Shown: one piece after another, positions 17,105 to 24,168 of the stretch
Position numbering within the stretch: position 1 is the first letter of the stretch
Layout: every line of letters begins with the position of its first letter
Assembly: GCA_000716465.1 (NCBI GenBank)
Contig: JNWL01000001.1
Coordinates: 372,001-436,000, forward strand
Origin: Streptomyces bikiniensis
Lineage (GTDB): Bacteria; Actinomycetota; Actinomycetes; Streptomycetales; Streptomycetaceae
Direction of reading: 5' to 3'
Length of the DNA: 64,000 bases
Position numbers and translations under genes: made by a program
Notes under the pieces: model-generated
What the model saw: only the letters and a program-made list of their open reading frames with translations
The model's database searches: none
Told to the model about the DNA's origin: nothing

Positions 17105-18565
17105 ATGTCAGCGGACCACCCCACCCTTCCCCCCGTTCGGCTGCGTGCGGACGCGGAGCTGGCGCGGGACGCCCTGGCCGCCCCCCTCCTCGCCGACGCG
17201 GCGCGGCTCGCCCGCTGGGCGGGGCCGGACACCCGGGTCGACGCGGGCGGCGAACTCGTCGACGAGCAGCTTCCGGCGGCGGCCGGGGCCCTGGGCCTCC
17301 CCGCCGACGAGGAGGGCGAGCTGCGGGCGGGCGACGCCTGGCGGCTCGCGGTCGACACCGGCCTCGTGGAGGTCGAGGACGGCGAGGCGGCCGACGGGGA
17401 CGGGGAGGACGTCCCCGGACGGGCCGCGCCCGGCGAGAACCTGGCGCTCCTCACCGGCGGTTCGCCCCGGGACGTCCTCGCGCTCTGGCTGGACGGCTTC
17501 GACACCGTCTTCGCGGACGCCGTCGCCCCCGTCCTCGACGACCTCGACCGGCTCCTCGACGAGGACGGCGAGATCGACGTCGACGCCCTCGACTGGGACC
17601 CCGAGGCCGAGGCCGAGTTCCTGGAGGGCGTGCTCGGCAACCTCTACCTGCTGACCGTCAGCGAGGGCGGGGCCGGCGAGGGCTCGGTGCCGCTGCCCGC
17701 GCTCGCCGCGTCGATGGTCGTCCCCGACGACATGGGCGAGCCCACCGACGACGTCCTGGAGCAGGTCTCCGACGCGATGATGCGGCTGGACGAGCAGTTC
17801 CGGCTCCTGGAGCCGATCGGGCTCGTGGAGTACCAGCCCCTGGACGAGGCCCTGATGGTCGAGGAGGGCGAGGAGCCCGCCGTCTCCGTGGACGACGAGG
17901 ACGTCACCCGCTACGGCATGGTCCGGCTCACGCCCCTCGGCCTCTACGGCGTCCGGGCCCGGATGCTGGAGGCCGGTGTCGCCGCGCCCGCCGTCGGCGA
18001 CCTGGCGGACAAGGGCGCCGACGCCCTCCTCGACGGGATCGCCGGCTACCCGGAGGCCGCGGCCCGGGAGGAGACCGTCGCCTGGCTGGCCGGCCGCGAC
18101 GCCCTCGGCGCGGCCCGCGAGCTGCTGCACGCCGCCCGCGGCTCCGACCCGGGCTCCCCGCTCCGCCGCCTGCACTGCCAGCAGACGCTCTCCCTGGTGG
18201 GCCCGGAGGCGGAGCCCGCCGTGCGGGAGGTCCTGGACGACGCGGAGCTCGGCGGCCTGGCCCGGGTCTGGCTCGCGGAGCGGGGCGCGGCGGACGTGCC
18301 CGCGCCGCCGGAGTCGATGATCTTCTGGCTGGCGATCGACACGATCGCGGCCCAGCTCGACGCGGAGGGCGACCTGGAGGAGCTGCAGGAGCTGATCGAG
18401 GGCCTCACCGGACGCCACGGCGGCTTCTTCGAGGCGGCCTGGCGGGTGGAGCACCCGGCGACGGCGGAGGTCCTGGAGGCGATGGGGCGGCTGCACCGGG
18501 ACAAGGGCGTGGCGAAGGAGGCCCGCAAGGCCGCCTTCAAGGCCCGGTCGCGGGCCGGGTCCTGA
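17105..18565 (+). CDS. Actinobacterial HEAT-like/alpha-solenoid protein, function unknown
   Basis: Acidic, Ala/Leu-rich 486-residue protein without signal peptide or membrane segments. I do not recognise a named function. The C-terminal half (about 330-470) looks like short helical repeats: AREETVAWLAGRDALGAARELL, RLHCQQTLSLVGPEAEPAVREVLDD, LARVWLAERGAADV. The same architecture (LADAxRxARWA at the front, LTPLG, then helical repeats) appears in the partial gene at 62611-64000, so the two are probably paralogues. The ATG at 17105 has GAGGAG upstream. The stop lies in the first unit of a 16-bp tandem repeat. Confidence 0.8.
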   Translation: MSADHPTLPPVRLRADAELARDALAAPLLADAARLARWAGPDTRVDAGGELVDEQLPAAAGALGLPADEEGELRAGDAWRLAVDTGLVEVEDGEAADGDGEDVPGRAAPGENLALLTGGSPRDVLALWLDGFDTVFADAVAPVLDDLDRLLDEDGEIDVDALDWDPEAEAEFLEGVLGNLYLLTVSEGGAGEGSVPLPALAASMVVPDDMGEPTDDVLEQVSDAMMRLDEQFRLLEPIGLVEYQPLDEALMVEEGEEPAVSVDDEDVTRYGMVRLTPLGLYGVRARMLEAGVAAPAVGDLADKGADALLDGIAGYPEAAAREETVAWLAGRDALGAARELLHAARGSDPGSPLRRLHCQQTLSLVGPEAEPAVREVLDDAELGGLARVWLAERGAADVPAPPESMIFWLAIDTIAAQLDAEGDLEELQELIEGLTGRHGGFFEAAWRVEHPATAEVLEAMGRLHRDKGVAKEARKAAFKARSRAGS

Positions 18566-18721
18566 CGCGTACGGCTCCTGACGCGTACGGCTCCTGACGC
18601 GTACGGCTTCTGATGCGTACGAGGCCTGACGTGTACGGGTCCTGACGCGTACGAGGCCTGACGCGTACGGCTTCCGACGCGTACGGCTTCTGACACGCAC
18701 AGGTCCTGACGCGTACGGCGT
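18562..18721. repeat. Ten copies of a 16-bp tandem repeat
   Basis: Ten consecutive units of consensus CTGACGCGTACGGCTY fill the gap between the alpha-solenoid gene and the PhoX-like gene. The first unit supplies the upstream stop codon (TGA 18563-18565). Units differ at one to four positions. Each carries GCGTACG, a partial palindrome. Function unknown: replication slippage, a transcription-end structure or a protein-binding array are all possible. Confidence 0.9.
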
Positions 18722-18830
18722 CCGGCGGTCCAGGGCGCCCGGCGGTGTTCCGGTGGTGTTCAGGCGGTGTTCGCGGAGGCGCGGGAGGGTGGCCCGCGAC
18801 ATCCGGCCACCGCAGGGAGACCCCGCCACC

Positions 18831-20273
18831 ATGCCGCTCAACCGCAGAGAGTTCACGAAGCAGTCCGCCGTCGCCGGTGCGGGGCTCGCCCTCACCGGCG
18901 TCGTCGGGGCTCTCGCCACCGCCCCCGAGGCGCTCGCGTCCGACGAGCCCCAGGCGTACGGGGGTGGGCACGGACATGACCACGGACACGGACACGGGCA
19001 CGGGCTCGGGTACGGGCCCCTGGTCGCCGATCCGGAGGGGATGCTCGCCCTGCCCGCCGGGTTCTCCTACCGCGTCGTCACCCACAGCGGCGTGACCCGC
19101 CTGGAGTCCGGCGAGTTCACCCCCTCCAACCACGACGGCACCGCCGCCTTCGCGGGCCCGCGCGGCACCACGTACCTGGTCAACAACCACGAGCTCAAGG
19201 GCCCCCGCTCCCAGTGGGACCACCCCGTCCCGCTCACCGAGGGCCTCGTCTACGACCCGGCCGCCGCCGGCGGCTGCACCGTCGTCGAGGTGCACCGCGA
19301 CGGGACGGTCGCCGAATGGGTGGGCATCGCCGGGACCTCCACCAACTGCGCGGGCGGTCGCACCGACTGGGGCACCTGGCTGACCGGCGAGGAGAACGCC
19401 GACCGTGCCGGGGTCAACGGCATGACCAAGGACCACGGCTACGTCTTCGAGGTCGACCCGCGCGACCACCGCGCCAACCGCGACCCGAAGCCGGTCAAGG
19501 CCTTCGGCCGCTACGAGCACGAGGCCGTCGTCATCGACCCCGAGCGCGGCCACGCCTACCTCACCGAGGACGCGTCAGGACCCAACGGGCTGCTCTTCCG
19601 CTGGGTGCCGCCGAAGGGCTTCCGGCACGGGCGCGGGAGGCTCCGTACCCTCGCCGACGACGCCGGTGTGCTCCAGGCCTTCAAGTGCGTCGACTCCGGG
19701 GGCCGCTTCGTGGACGACCTCTCCCGCGCCACCCGGATCGGCACCGTCTACGGCGTGGACTGGGTCGACGTCCCCGACCGCGACGCCCGCACCACCCCCG
19801 TCCGCAAGCAGTTCGCGGCCGGGCAGGTCACCCGCGCCCGCAAGCTGGAGGGCATGTGGTGGGCGGACGGCGGCGCCTACGTCGTCTCCTCCTACGCGCG
19901 CGCCGAGAGCCCCGGCGCCGCGCACGACGGCCAGGTCTGGTTCTACGACCCGAAGCGCCGCACCCTCACCCTCAAGGTGCTGCTCGGCGTGAACGCGAAC
20001 CCCGACGAGGACGGCGCCTACGACGGCCCCGACAACATCACCGTCTCCCCGTACGGCGGGCTCGTCATCGCCGAGGACGGCGAGGGGGTCCAGCACCTCT
20101 TCGGCGCCACCGACTCCGGCCGCACGTACCCGATCGCCCGCAACGACCTCAACGACAGCGAGTTCACCGGCGTCGTCTTCTCGCCCGACGGCGACACGCT
20201 GTTCGCCAACATCCAGGACCCCGGGATCATGGTCGCGATCACCGGTCCCTGGCGCCGCCAGCCCCGCCGCTGA
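18831..20273 (+). CDS. PhoX-like/DUF839 Tat-exported phosphatase family protein
   Basis: A 480-residue exported protein with a Tat signal (NRREFTKQSAVAGAGLALTGVVGALA) and a mature part of the PhoX/DUF839 propeller family, some members of which are Ca/Fe-dependent alkaline phosphatases. Family motifs include NNHEL, GGCTVVEV, LTGEENA, GRYEHEAVVIDP, YLTED, LEGMWW and PDNITVSPYGGLVIAEDG. A His/Gly run HGHDHGHGHGHG at about 44-55 of the mature N-terminus is a likely metal-binding patch. The gene ends at a perfect bidirectional hairpin. A phosphatase role is family-based; no phosphate-specific regulatory site was seen upstream. Confidence 0.85.
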   Translation: MPLNRREFTKQSAVAGAGLALTGVVGALATAPEALASDEPQAYGGGHGHDHGHGHGHGLGYGPLVADPEGMLALPAGFSYRVVTHSGVTRLESGEFTPSNHDGTAAFAGPRGTTYLVNNHELKGPRSQWDHPVPLTEGLVYDPAAAGGCTVVEVHRDGTVAEWVGIAGTSTNCAGGRTDWGTWLTGEENADRAGVNGMTKDHGYVFEVDPRDHRANRDPKPVKAFGRYEHEAVVIDPERGHAYLTEDASGPNGLLFRWVPPKGFRHGRGRLRTLADDAGVLQAFKCVDSGGRFVDDLSRATRIGTVYGVDWVDVPDRDARTTPVRKQFAAGQVTRARKLEGMWWADGGAYVVSSYARAESPGAAHDGQVWFYDPKRRTLTLKVLLGVNANPDEDGAYDGPDNITVSPYGGLVIAEDGEGVQHLFGATDSGRTYPIARNDLNDSEFTGVVFSPDGDTLFANIQDPGIMVAITGPWRRQPRR

Positions 20274-20284
20274 GCACCGACCCG

Positions 20285-20314
20285 CCGGAGGGGGCTCCCG
20301 GGAGCCCCCTCCGG
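20285..20314. terminator. Bidirectional terminator hairpin
   Basis: A perfect 30-nt palindrome (half-site CCGGAGGGGGCTCCC, no spacer) in the 45-nt gap between the converging PhoX-like and TerD genes. Confidence 0.85.
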
Positions 20315-20318
20315 TCGT

Positions 20319-21557
20319 TCAGAGCGCCTGGGCGGCCGGCTTCACCATGCCCCGGACGGTCCGCGACTTCACGAACTCGCCCATCGCCGTCATCTCCCAC
20401 TCGCCGGAGAACTGCCGGATCAGCTTCGCCATCATCACGCCGGTCTGCGGCTCGGCGGTGGTCAGGTCGAAGCGGACCAGCTCCTCGCCCGTCGCCGCGT
20501 CGAGCAGCCGGCAGTAGGCCTTGGCGACCTCGGTGAACTTCTGGCCGGAGAAGGAGTTGACCGTGAAGACGAGGCCGGAGACCTCGGCGGGCAGCCGGCC
20601 CAGGTCGACGGTGATGACCTCGTCGTCGCCCGCGCCCTCGCCGGTCAGGTTGTCGCCGGAGTGCCTGACCGAGCCGTTGAGGATGGTCAGCTTCCCGAAG
20701 TAGCAGCTGTCCAGGTGGTTGCGCTGGGGTCCGTACGCGATGACGGACGCGTCCAGGTCGATGTCCTTGCCCCGGTAGGCGGGCTCCCAGCCGAGGCCCA
20801 TCTTGACCTGGGAGAGCAGCGGACGGCCGCCCTTGACCAGGGACACCGTCTGGTTCTTCTGGAGGCTGACCCGGCCCTTGTCGAGGTTGATCTTGCCGGC
20901 ACCGGGAGCGGGGGCGGCCGGGGCCGGGGGCGCGACCCGGGGGTCCACCGGGGCGACGGGCGGCGCGGGCGGGGCCGGGGGAGCGGGGGGCGCGGCCTGT
21001 GCGGCGGGGGCCGGCGGCGCGGTCTGTGCGGCGGGGGCCGGGGGAGCGGCGGGCTCCTCGTCCACCGAGACGCCGAAGTCGGTCGCGATGCCGGCGAGGC
21101 CGTTGGCGTAGCCCTGCCCCACGGCGCGGGCCTTCCACGCGCCGTTGCGCAGGTAGATCTCGACGACCACGAGCGCCGTCTCCGTGGTGAGGCTCGGCGG
21201 CGTGAAGGTCGCGAGGGGGCTGCCGTCGTCCGCGTTGCGGATCGTCGCCGTGGGCTCGATGCCCTGGAAGGTCTGGCCCGCGGCGTCCGGGCTCGCCGTG
21301 ACGACGATCCTCTCGACGCCGGCCGGCAGGGCGCCGGTGTCGACCAGGATCGCGTCGGGCGCGGTCCCGCCGCCGGAGCGGTAGGTGACACCGGGCCCGG
21401 CCGGCTGGTTGTAGAAGATGAAGTCGTCGTCCGAGCGCACCTTGCCGTTGGCGCCGAGCAGCAGGCCCGAGACGTCGAGCCGCACCGGGGCGGCGACGTC
21501 CACCGCCACGCGCGTGGCGGTGAGAGGGATGTTCGAGCCGGGGGTCATAGCGGTCAT
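20319..21557 (-). CDS. Double TerD-domain tellurium/stress-resistance protein
   Basis: Two TerD domains joined by an 80-residue Pro/Ala linker (PAPAAQTAPPAPAAQ and similar). Domain 1 (about 10-165) contains GLLLGANGKVRSDDDFIFYNQP, and domain 2 (about 240-400) contains YFGKLTILNGSVRHSGDNLTGEGAGDDE, the Ca-binding acidic loop of TerD proteins. Such proteins act in stress and tellurite resistance and in development in Streptomyces; the biochemical activity is unclear. 412 residues from ATG 21557, with an alternative ATG at 21548. Cytosolic. Confidence 0.88.
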   Translation of the reverse strand: MTAMTPGSNIPLTATRVAVDVAAPVRLDVSGLLLGANGKVRSDDDFIFYNQPAGPGVTYRSGGGTAPDAILVDTGALPAGVERIVVTASPDAAGQTFQGIEPTATIRNADDGSPLATFTPPSLTTETALVVVEIYLRNGAWKARAVGQGYANGLAGIATDFGVSVDEEPAAPPAPAAQTAPPAPAAQAAPPAPPAPPAPPVAPVDPRVAPPAPAAPAPGAGKINLDKGRVSLQKNQTVSLVKGGRPLLSQVKMGLGWEPAYRGKDIDLDASVIAYGPQRNHLDSCYFGKLTILNGSVRHSGDNLTGEGAGDDEVITVDLGRLPAEVSGLVFTVNSFSGQKFTEVAKAYCRLLDAATGEELVRFDLTTAEPQTGVMMAKLIRQFSGEWEMTAMGEFVKSRTVRGMVKPAAQAL

Positions 21558-21593
21558 GCCAGGGCTAACGATCCGGCCCCCTTTGCCGTTCCC

Positions 21594-21842
21594 TTACCTT
21601 CGCCCGGTTCGGCCACCCTGGTTACGAGGGTGGTTCCTGGCCTGCCGTTCGTTGCCGAAGCGGTACGCGCCCGTCCAGCGGGCCATGACCAGCTGGGCGT
21701 CGCCCGACTCCACCTCCGCCAGGAACTTCCCGGCGCGCCCGCCGCGCAGCACGCCCGCGGCGCGGCCCTGGTGGGTGAGGACGACGGAGCCGTCGCCCCG
21801 CTGCTCGTACGTGAATCCATGGGGTCGTGGCATGACGGGCAT
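21594..21842 (-). CDS. Small conserved actinobacterial protein, unknown function
   Basis: An 82-residue basic protein (MPVMPRPHGFTYEQRGDGSVVLTHQGRAAG at the start, ending in NHPRNQGGRTGRR). There are no cysteines or membrane segments, and it appears to be a single small beta-rich domain. The ATG at 21842 is preferred over the in-frame ATG at 21890 because GGGA lies 7-8 nt upstream of it. It diverges from the AraC regulator gene. Confidence 0.7.
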   Translation of the reverse strand: MPVMPRPHGFTYEQRGDGSVVLTHQGRAAGVLRGGRAGKFLAEVESGDAQLVMARWTGAYRFGNERQARNHPRNQGGRTGRR

Positions 21843-21888
21843 CCTGCCGTTCCCGGTCAGATCCGTCATATGAATATTCTTTCGACCC

Positions 21889-22914
21889 ATGGGTGCGGTG
21901 GGGGCCGGGGGGACGGTGGCGGGCGCGGTGGGACGGGCGAGGCCGGCGGGCGGGGGCTCGTTCCGGACGGGGGACGTGGACGAGGCGCGCGAAGAGCTGG
22001 ACGCGCGGTACTACACGAGCCGCATGGAGCTGGTCGAACACCGGTCGCGGACCTTCGCGGCCCGGTTCGACACCGTCGTCTTCGGGCCGCTGGTCATCGG
22101 CGACCTCAGCTGCGGGGCCGACGTCCGGATGAGCTTCGGGGAGCTGGGCGCCTACCACCTGAACGCCCCGCTGAGCGGCACGATGGAGCTGCGGCAGGGC
22201 GGCGGCCCGCCGCTCGTCGCGACGCCCGCCGAGGGGCTGCTGCTCGACCCGGCGGGGGACACCTTCCTGGACCGCTGGAGCGGCGACTGCCGGACCCTGG
22301 CGGTGAAGATCGGGGCGGCCGCGCTGCGCGAGCGGCTCGAACAGCTGACGGGCCGGCCGCCGCGCGGCCCGCTCGCCTTCGCGCCCCGCCTGGACATCAC
22401 GCGCGGCCCCGGCCTGAGCTGGGTGCGCCTCGCCCGCCGGGTCGCGCACGAGGCGCTGGCGGGGGAGGGCCTCGTCCGGCACGAACTGGTGGCCGGGCCC
22501 CTCCAGGAGGCCCTGCTCAACGGGCTGCTCCTGGCCGCCGAGCACCCCTGGCGCGAGGCGCTCGACCATCCGGGGGAGGCCAGGCGCCCGGCCCCGGTCA
22601 AACGGGTGATGGACGCGGTGCGGGAGCGCCCCGAGCACCCGTTCACCACGACCGAGCTCGCCGCCCTGGCCCGGGTGAGCGTGCGCCGCCTCCAGGAGTC
22701 CTTCCGGGAGTACGTGGGGGTGTCCCCGATGGCGTACGTACGGGAGGTCCGCCTCGATCGGGTCCGCGAGGAGCTGCGGGCGGCCGCGCCGGACGAGGTG
22801 AGCGTGAGCGAGGTCGCCTGGCGCTGGGGCTTCGGCCACCAGGGCCGCTTCGCGGCGCGCTACCGCGAGAAGTACGGCGAGTCGCCGTCCCGGACGCTGC
22901 GGACGGGGGGCTGA
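21889..22914 (+). CDS. AraC family transcriptional regulator
   Basis: A 341-residue regulator of the AraC-binding-like type. The N-terminal ligand domain (about 30-200) contains RSRTFAARFDTVVFGPLVIGDLSCG and YHLNAPLSGTMEL. The C-terminal double helix-turn-helix (about 240-340) has TTTELAALARVSVRRLQESFREYVGVSPMAYVREVRLDRVREEL and WGFGHQGRFAARYREKYGESPS. Related proteins control aromatic or amine catabolism, but no obvious target operon adjoins. ATG 21889 lacks a clear Shine-Dalgarno; the divergent gap is short. Confidence 0.9.
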   Translation: MGAVGAGGTVAGAVGRARPAGGGSFRTGDVDEAREELDARYYTSRMELVEHRSRTFAARFDTVVFGPLVIGDLSCGADVRMSFGELGAYHLNAPLSGTMELRQGGGPPLVATPAEGLLLDPAGDTFLDRWSGDCRTLAVKIGAAALRERLEQLTGRPPRGPLAFAPRLDITRGPGLSWVRLARRVAHEALAGEGLVRHELVAGPLQEALLNGLLLAAEHPWREALDHPGEARRPAPVKRVMDAVRERPEHPFTTTELAALARVSVRRLQESFREYVGVSPMAYVREVRLDRVREELRAAAPDEVSVSEVAWRWGFGHQGRFAARYREKYGESPSRTLRTGG

Positions 22915-22929
22915 CGGCGGACGGGCGCT

Positions 22930-22948
22930 CGGAGGGGCGCACCCTCCG
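22930..22948 (+). terminator. Hairpin after the AraC gene
   Basis: CGGAGGG - 5 nt - CCCTCCG, a perfect 7-bp stem 16 nt after the AraC stop. Confidence 0.6.
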
Positions 22949-23147
22949 GCCGGGCCGTGCTTCCGTTGCCCCGGTCCGTCGCGCATTCCGGACAGGCTCC
23001 GCGTTCCGCGGCTCGCGACGATCTTCGGCCGGGCCTACGGTGAGCGGGTCCGTTCCGCCCACGCGGACGGTCACCCGGACCCGGCCGGCTCCCCCGTATC
23101 AGTCCGGCCGGGTCCTGTGTGCCCCCGCGCGGTGTCGCGGTGTCTGC

Positions 23148-23238
23148 GCGTCGTGATTCCGCGCCGCGACTCCGCGTCGTGATTCCGTGCCGTGGTTCCG
23201 CGTCGTGATTCCGTGCCGTGATTCCGTGCCGCGACTCC
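23148..23238. repeat. Seven copies of a 13-bp tandem repeat
   Basis: Seven consecutive 13-bp units of consensus GYGYCGYGAYTCC, ending 3 nt before the stop of the SDR gene. Two alternating sub-types suggest duplication of 26-bp dimers. No function is evident. Confidence 0.9.
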
Positions 23239-23241
23239 GGC

Positions 23242-23997
23242 TCAGACCAGGCCGCCGTTGGCCGTCAGCGACTGCCCGTTGACCCACTGGCCCTCGGGCG
23301 AGCAGAGGAAGCCCACCAGGTGCGCCGCGTCCCGCGGGGTGCCGAGGCGGCCGAGCGGGGTCCGCCGGACGATCTCCTCCCGCAGCCCCTCCGTCATCCA
23401 GCCGGTGTCCACCGGGCCCGGGTTGACGACGTTCGCGGTGACCCCGAGGTGCGCGAACTCGTGGGCGGCCGCCAGGGTGATGCGGTCCAGGGCGCCCTTG
23501 CTCGCCCCGTACGGAAGGCTCCCCACGGTGTGGTCGCTGGTGAGGGCGACGACGCGGCCGGCCCCGTGGGCTCCGGTGAAGCGCCGCCCGTACTCCCGTA
23601 CCAGCAGCCAGGACGCGCGCGCGTTGACCGCGAAGTGGCGGTCGAAACTCTCGACCGTGGTGTCGAGGAGACCGGAGTCGACCGACTCGCAGTGGCACAG
23701 GACGAGGGCCGTGACCGGACGGCCGAAGCGCCGCTCGGCCGCGTCGAAGACGAGCGCGGGGGCCCCGGGGTCGGCGAGGTCCGCCTCGACCGCCTCGGCG
23801 GTCGCGCCCCGGCCGGCGAGGTCGTGGAGGATCGCCTCGGTCGCGCCCCGCTCGACGCCCCACTCCATGCGCAGGTCGTAGGGGGTCCAGTGGGTGAGGA
23901 CGAGGTCCCAGCCCGAGTCCGCGAGGCGCCGGGCGACTGCCGCGCCGATGCCGACGGTACGGCCGACCCCGGTCACGAGGGCGAGAGGACGGGTCAT
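23242..23997 (-). CDS. Short-chain dehydrogenase/reductase
   Basis: NAD(P)-dependent SDR of 251 residues. The cofactor motif is a variant TGVGRTVGIG (9-18), and the active-site Tyr-Lys are in YGASK (about 177-181) with Ser/Thr-rich VALTSDHTVGS before it. The C-terminal end WVNGQSLTANGGLV is that of the FabG-like classical SDRs. The substrate cannot be predicted. ATG at 23997. It faces the AraC gene and ends just beyond the 13-bp repeats; it starts 171 nt from the end of the SpoIIE gene on the same strand. Confidence 0.9.
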   Translation of the reverse strand: MTRPLALVTGVGRTVGIGAAVARRLADSGWDLVLTHWTPYDLRMEWGVERGATEAILHDLAGRGATAEAVEADLADPGAPALVFDAAERRFGRPVTALVLCHCESVDSGLLDTTVESFDRHFAVNARASWLLVREYGRRFTGAHGAGRVVALTSDHTVGSLPYGASKGALDRITLAAAHEFAHLGVTANVVNPGPVDTGWMTEGLREEIVRRTPLGRLGTPRDAAHLVGFLCSPEGQWVNGQSLTANGGLV

Positions 23998-24168
23998 GCG
24001 ACGGCTCTCCGTTCGGTCGGTGCGGGACGGACGCGGAGCGGGTCCTTCACCGGGCCGCCCGCGTGCGCGGCCTCCGCGGCCGGGGCCGCGCCGGAGAACC
24101 GCCCGACGGCCGGTCGAAGGAGTGCGCGGAAGCGCTCCCCCGCCGAAGGGCCCGGCCCCGCCCCGGCC

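Larger units (their letters stand above)
22915..23241. other. Non-coding gap with terminator and 13-bp tandem repeats
   Basis: 327 nt between the convergent AraC and SDR genes. It holds the hairpin at 22930-22948 and the seven 13-bp repeats at 23148-23238. The open frames that cross it are GC-bias artefacts. Confidence 0.7.

Noticed and set aside
18562..18721. CRISPR array
   Set aside because: Units are directly adjacent with no spacers, and no cas genes exist in the window. The same holds for the arrays at 23148 and 40712.
20661..23156. 831-codon plus-strand frame over the TerD gene
   Set aside because: Antisense shadow; it crosses the divergent promoter and changes composition at each real gene border.
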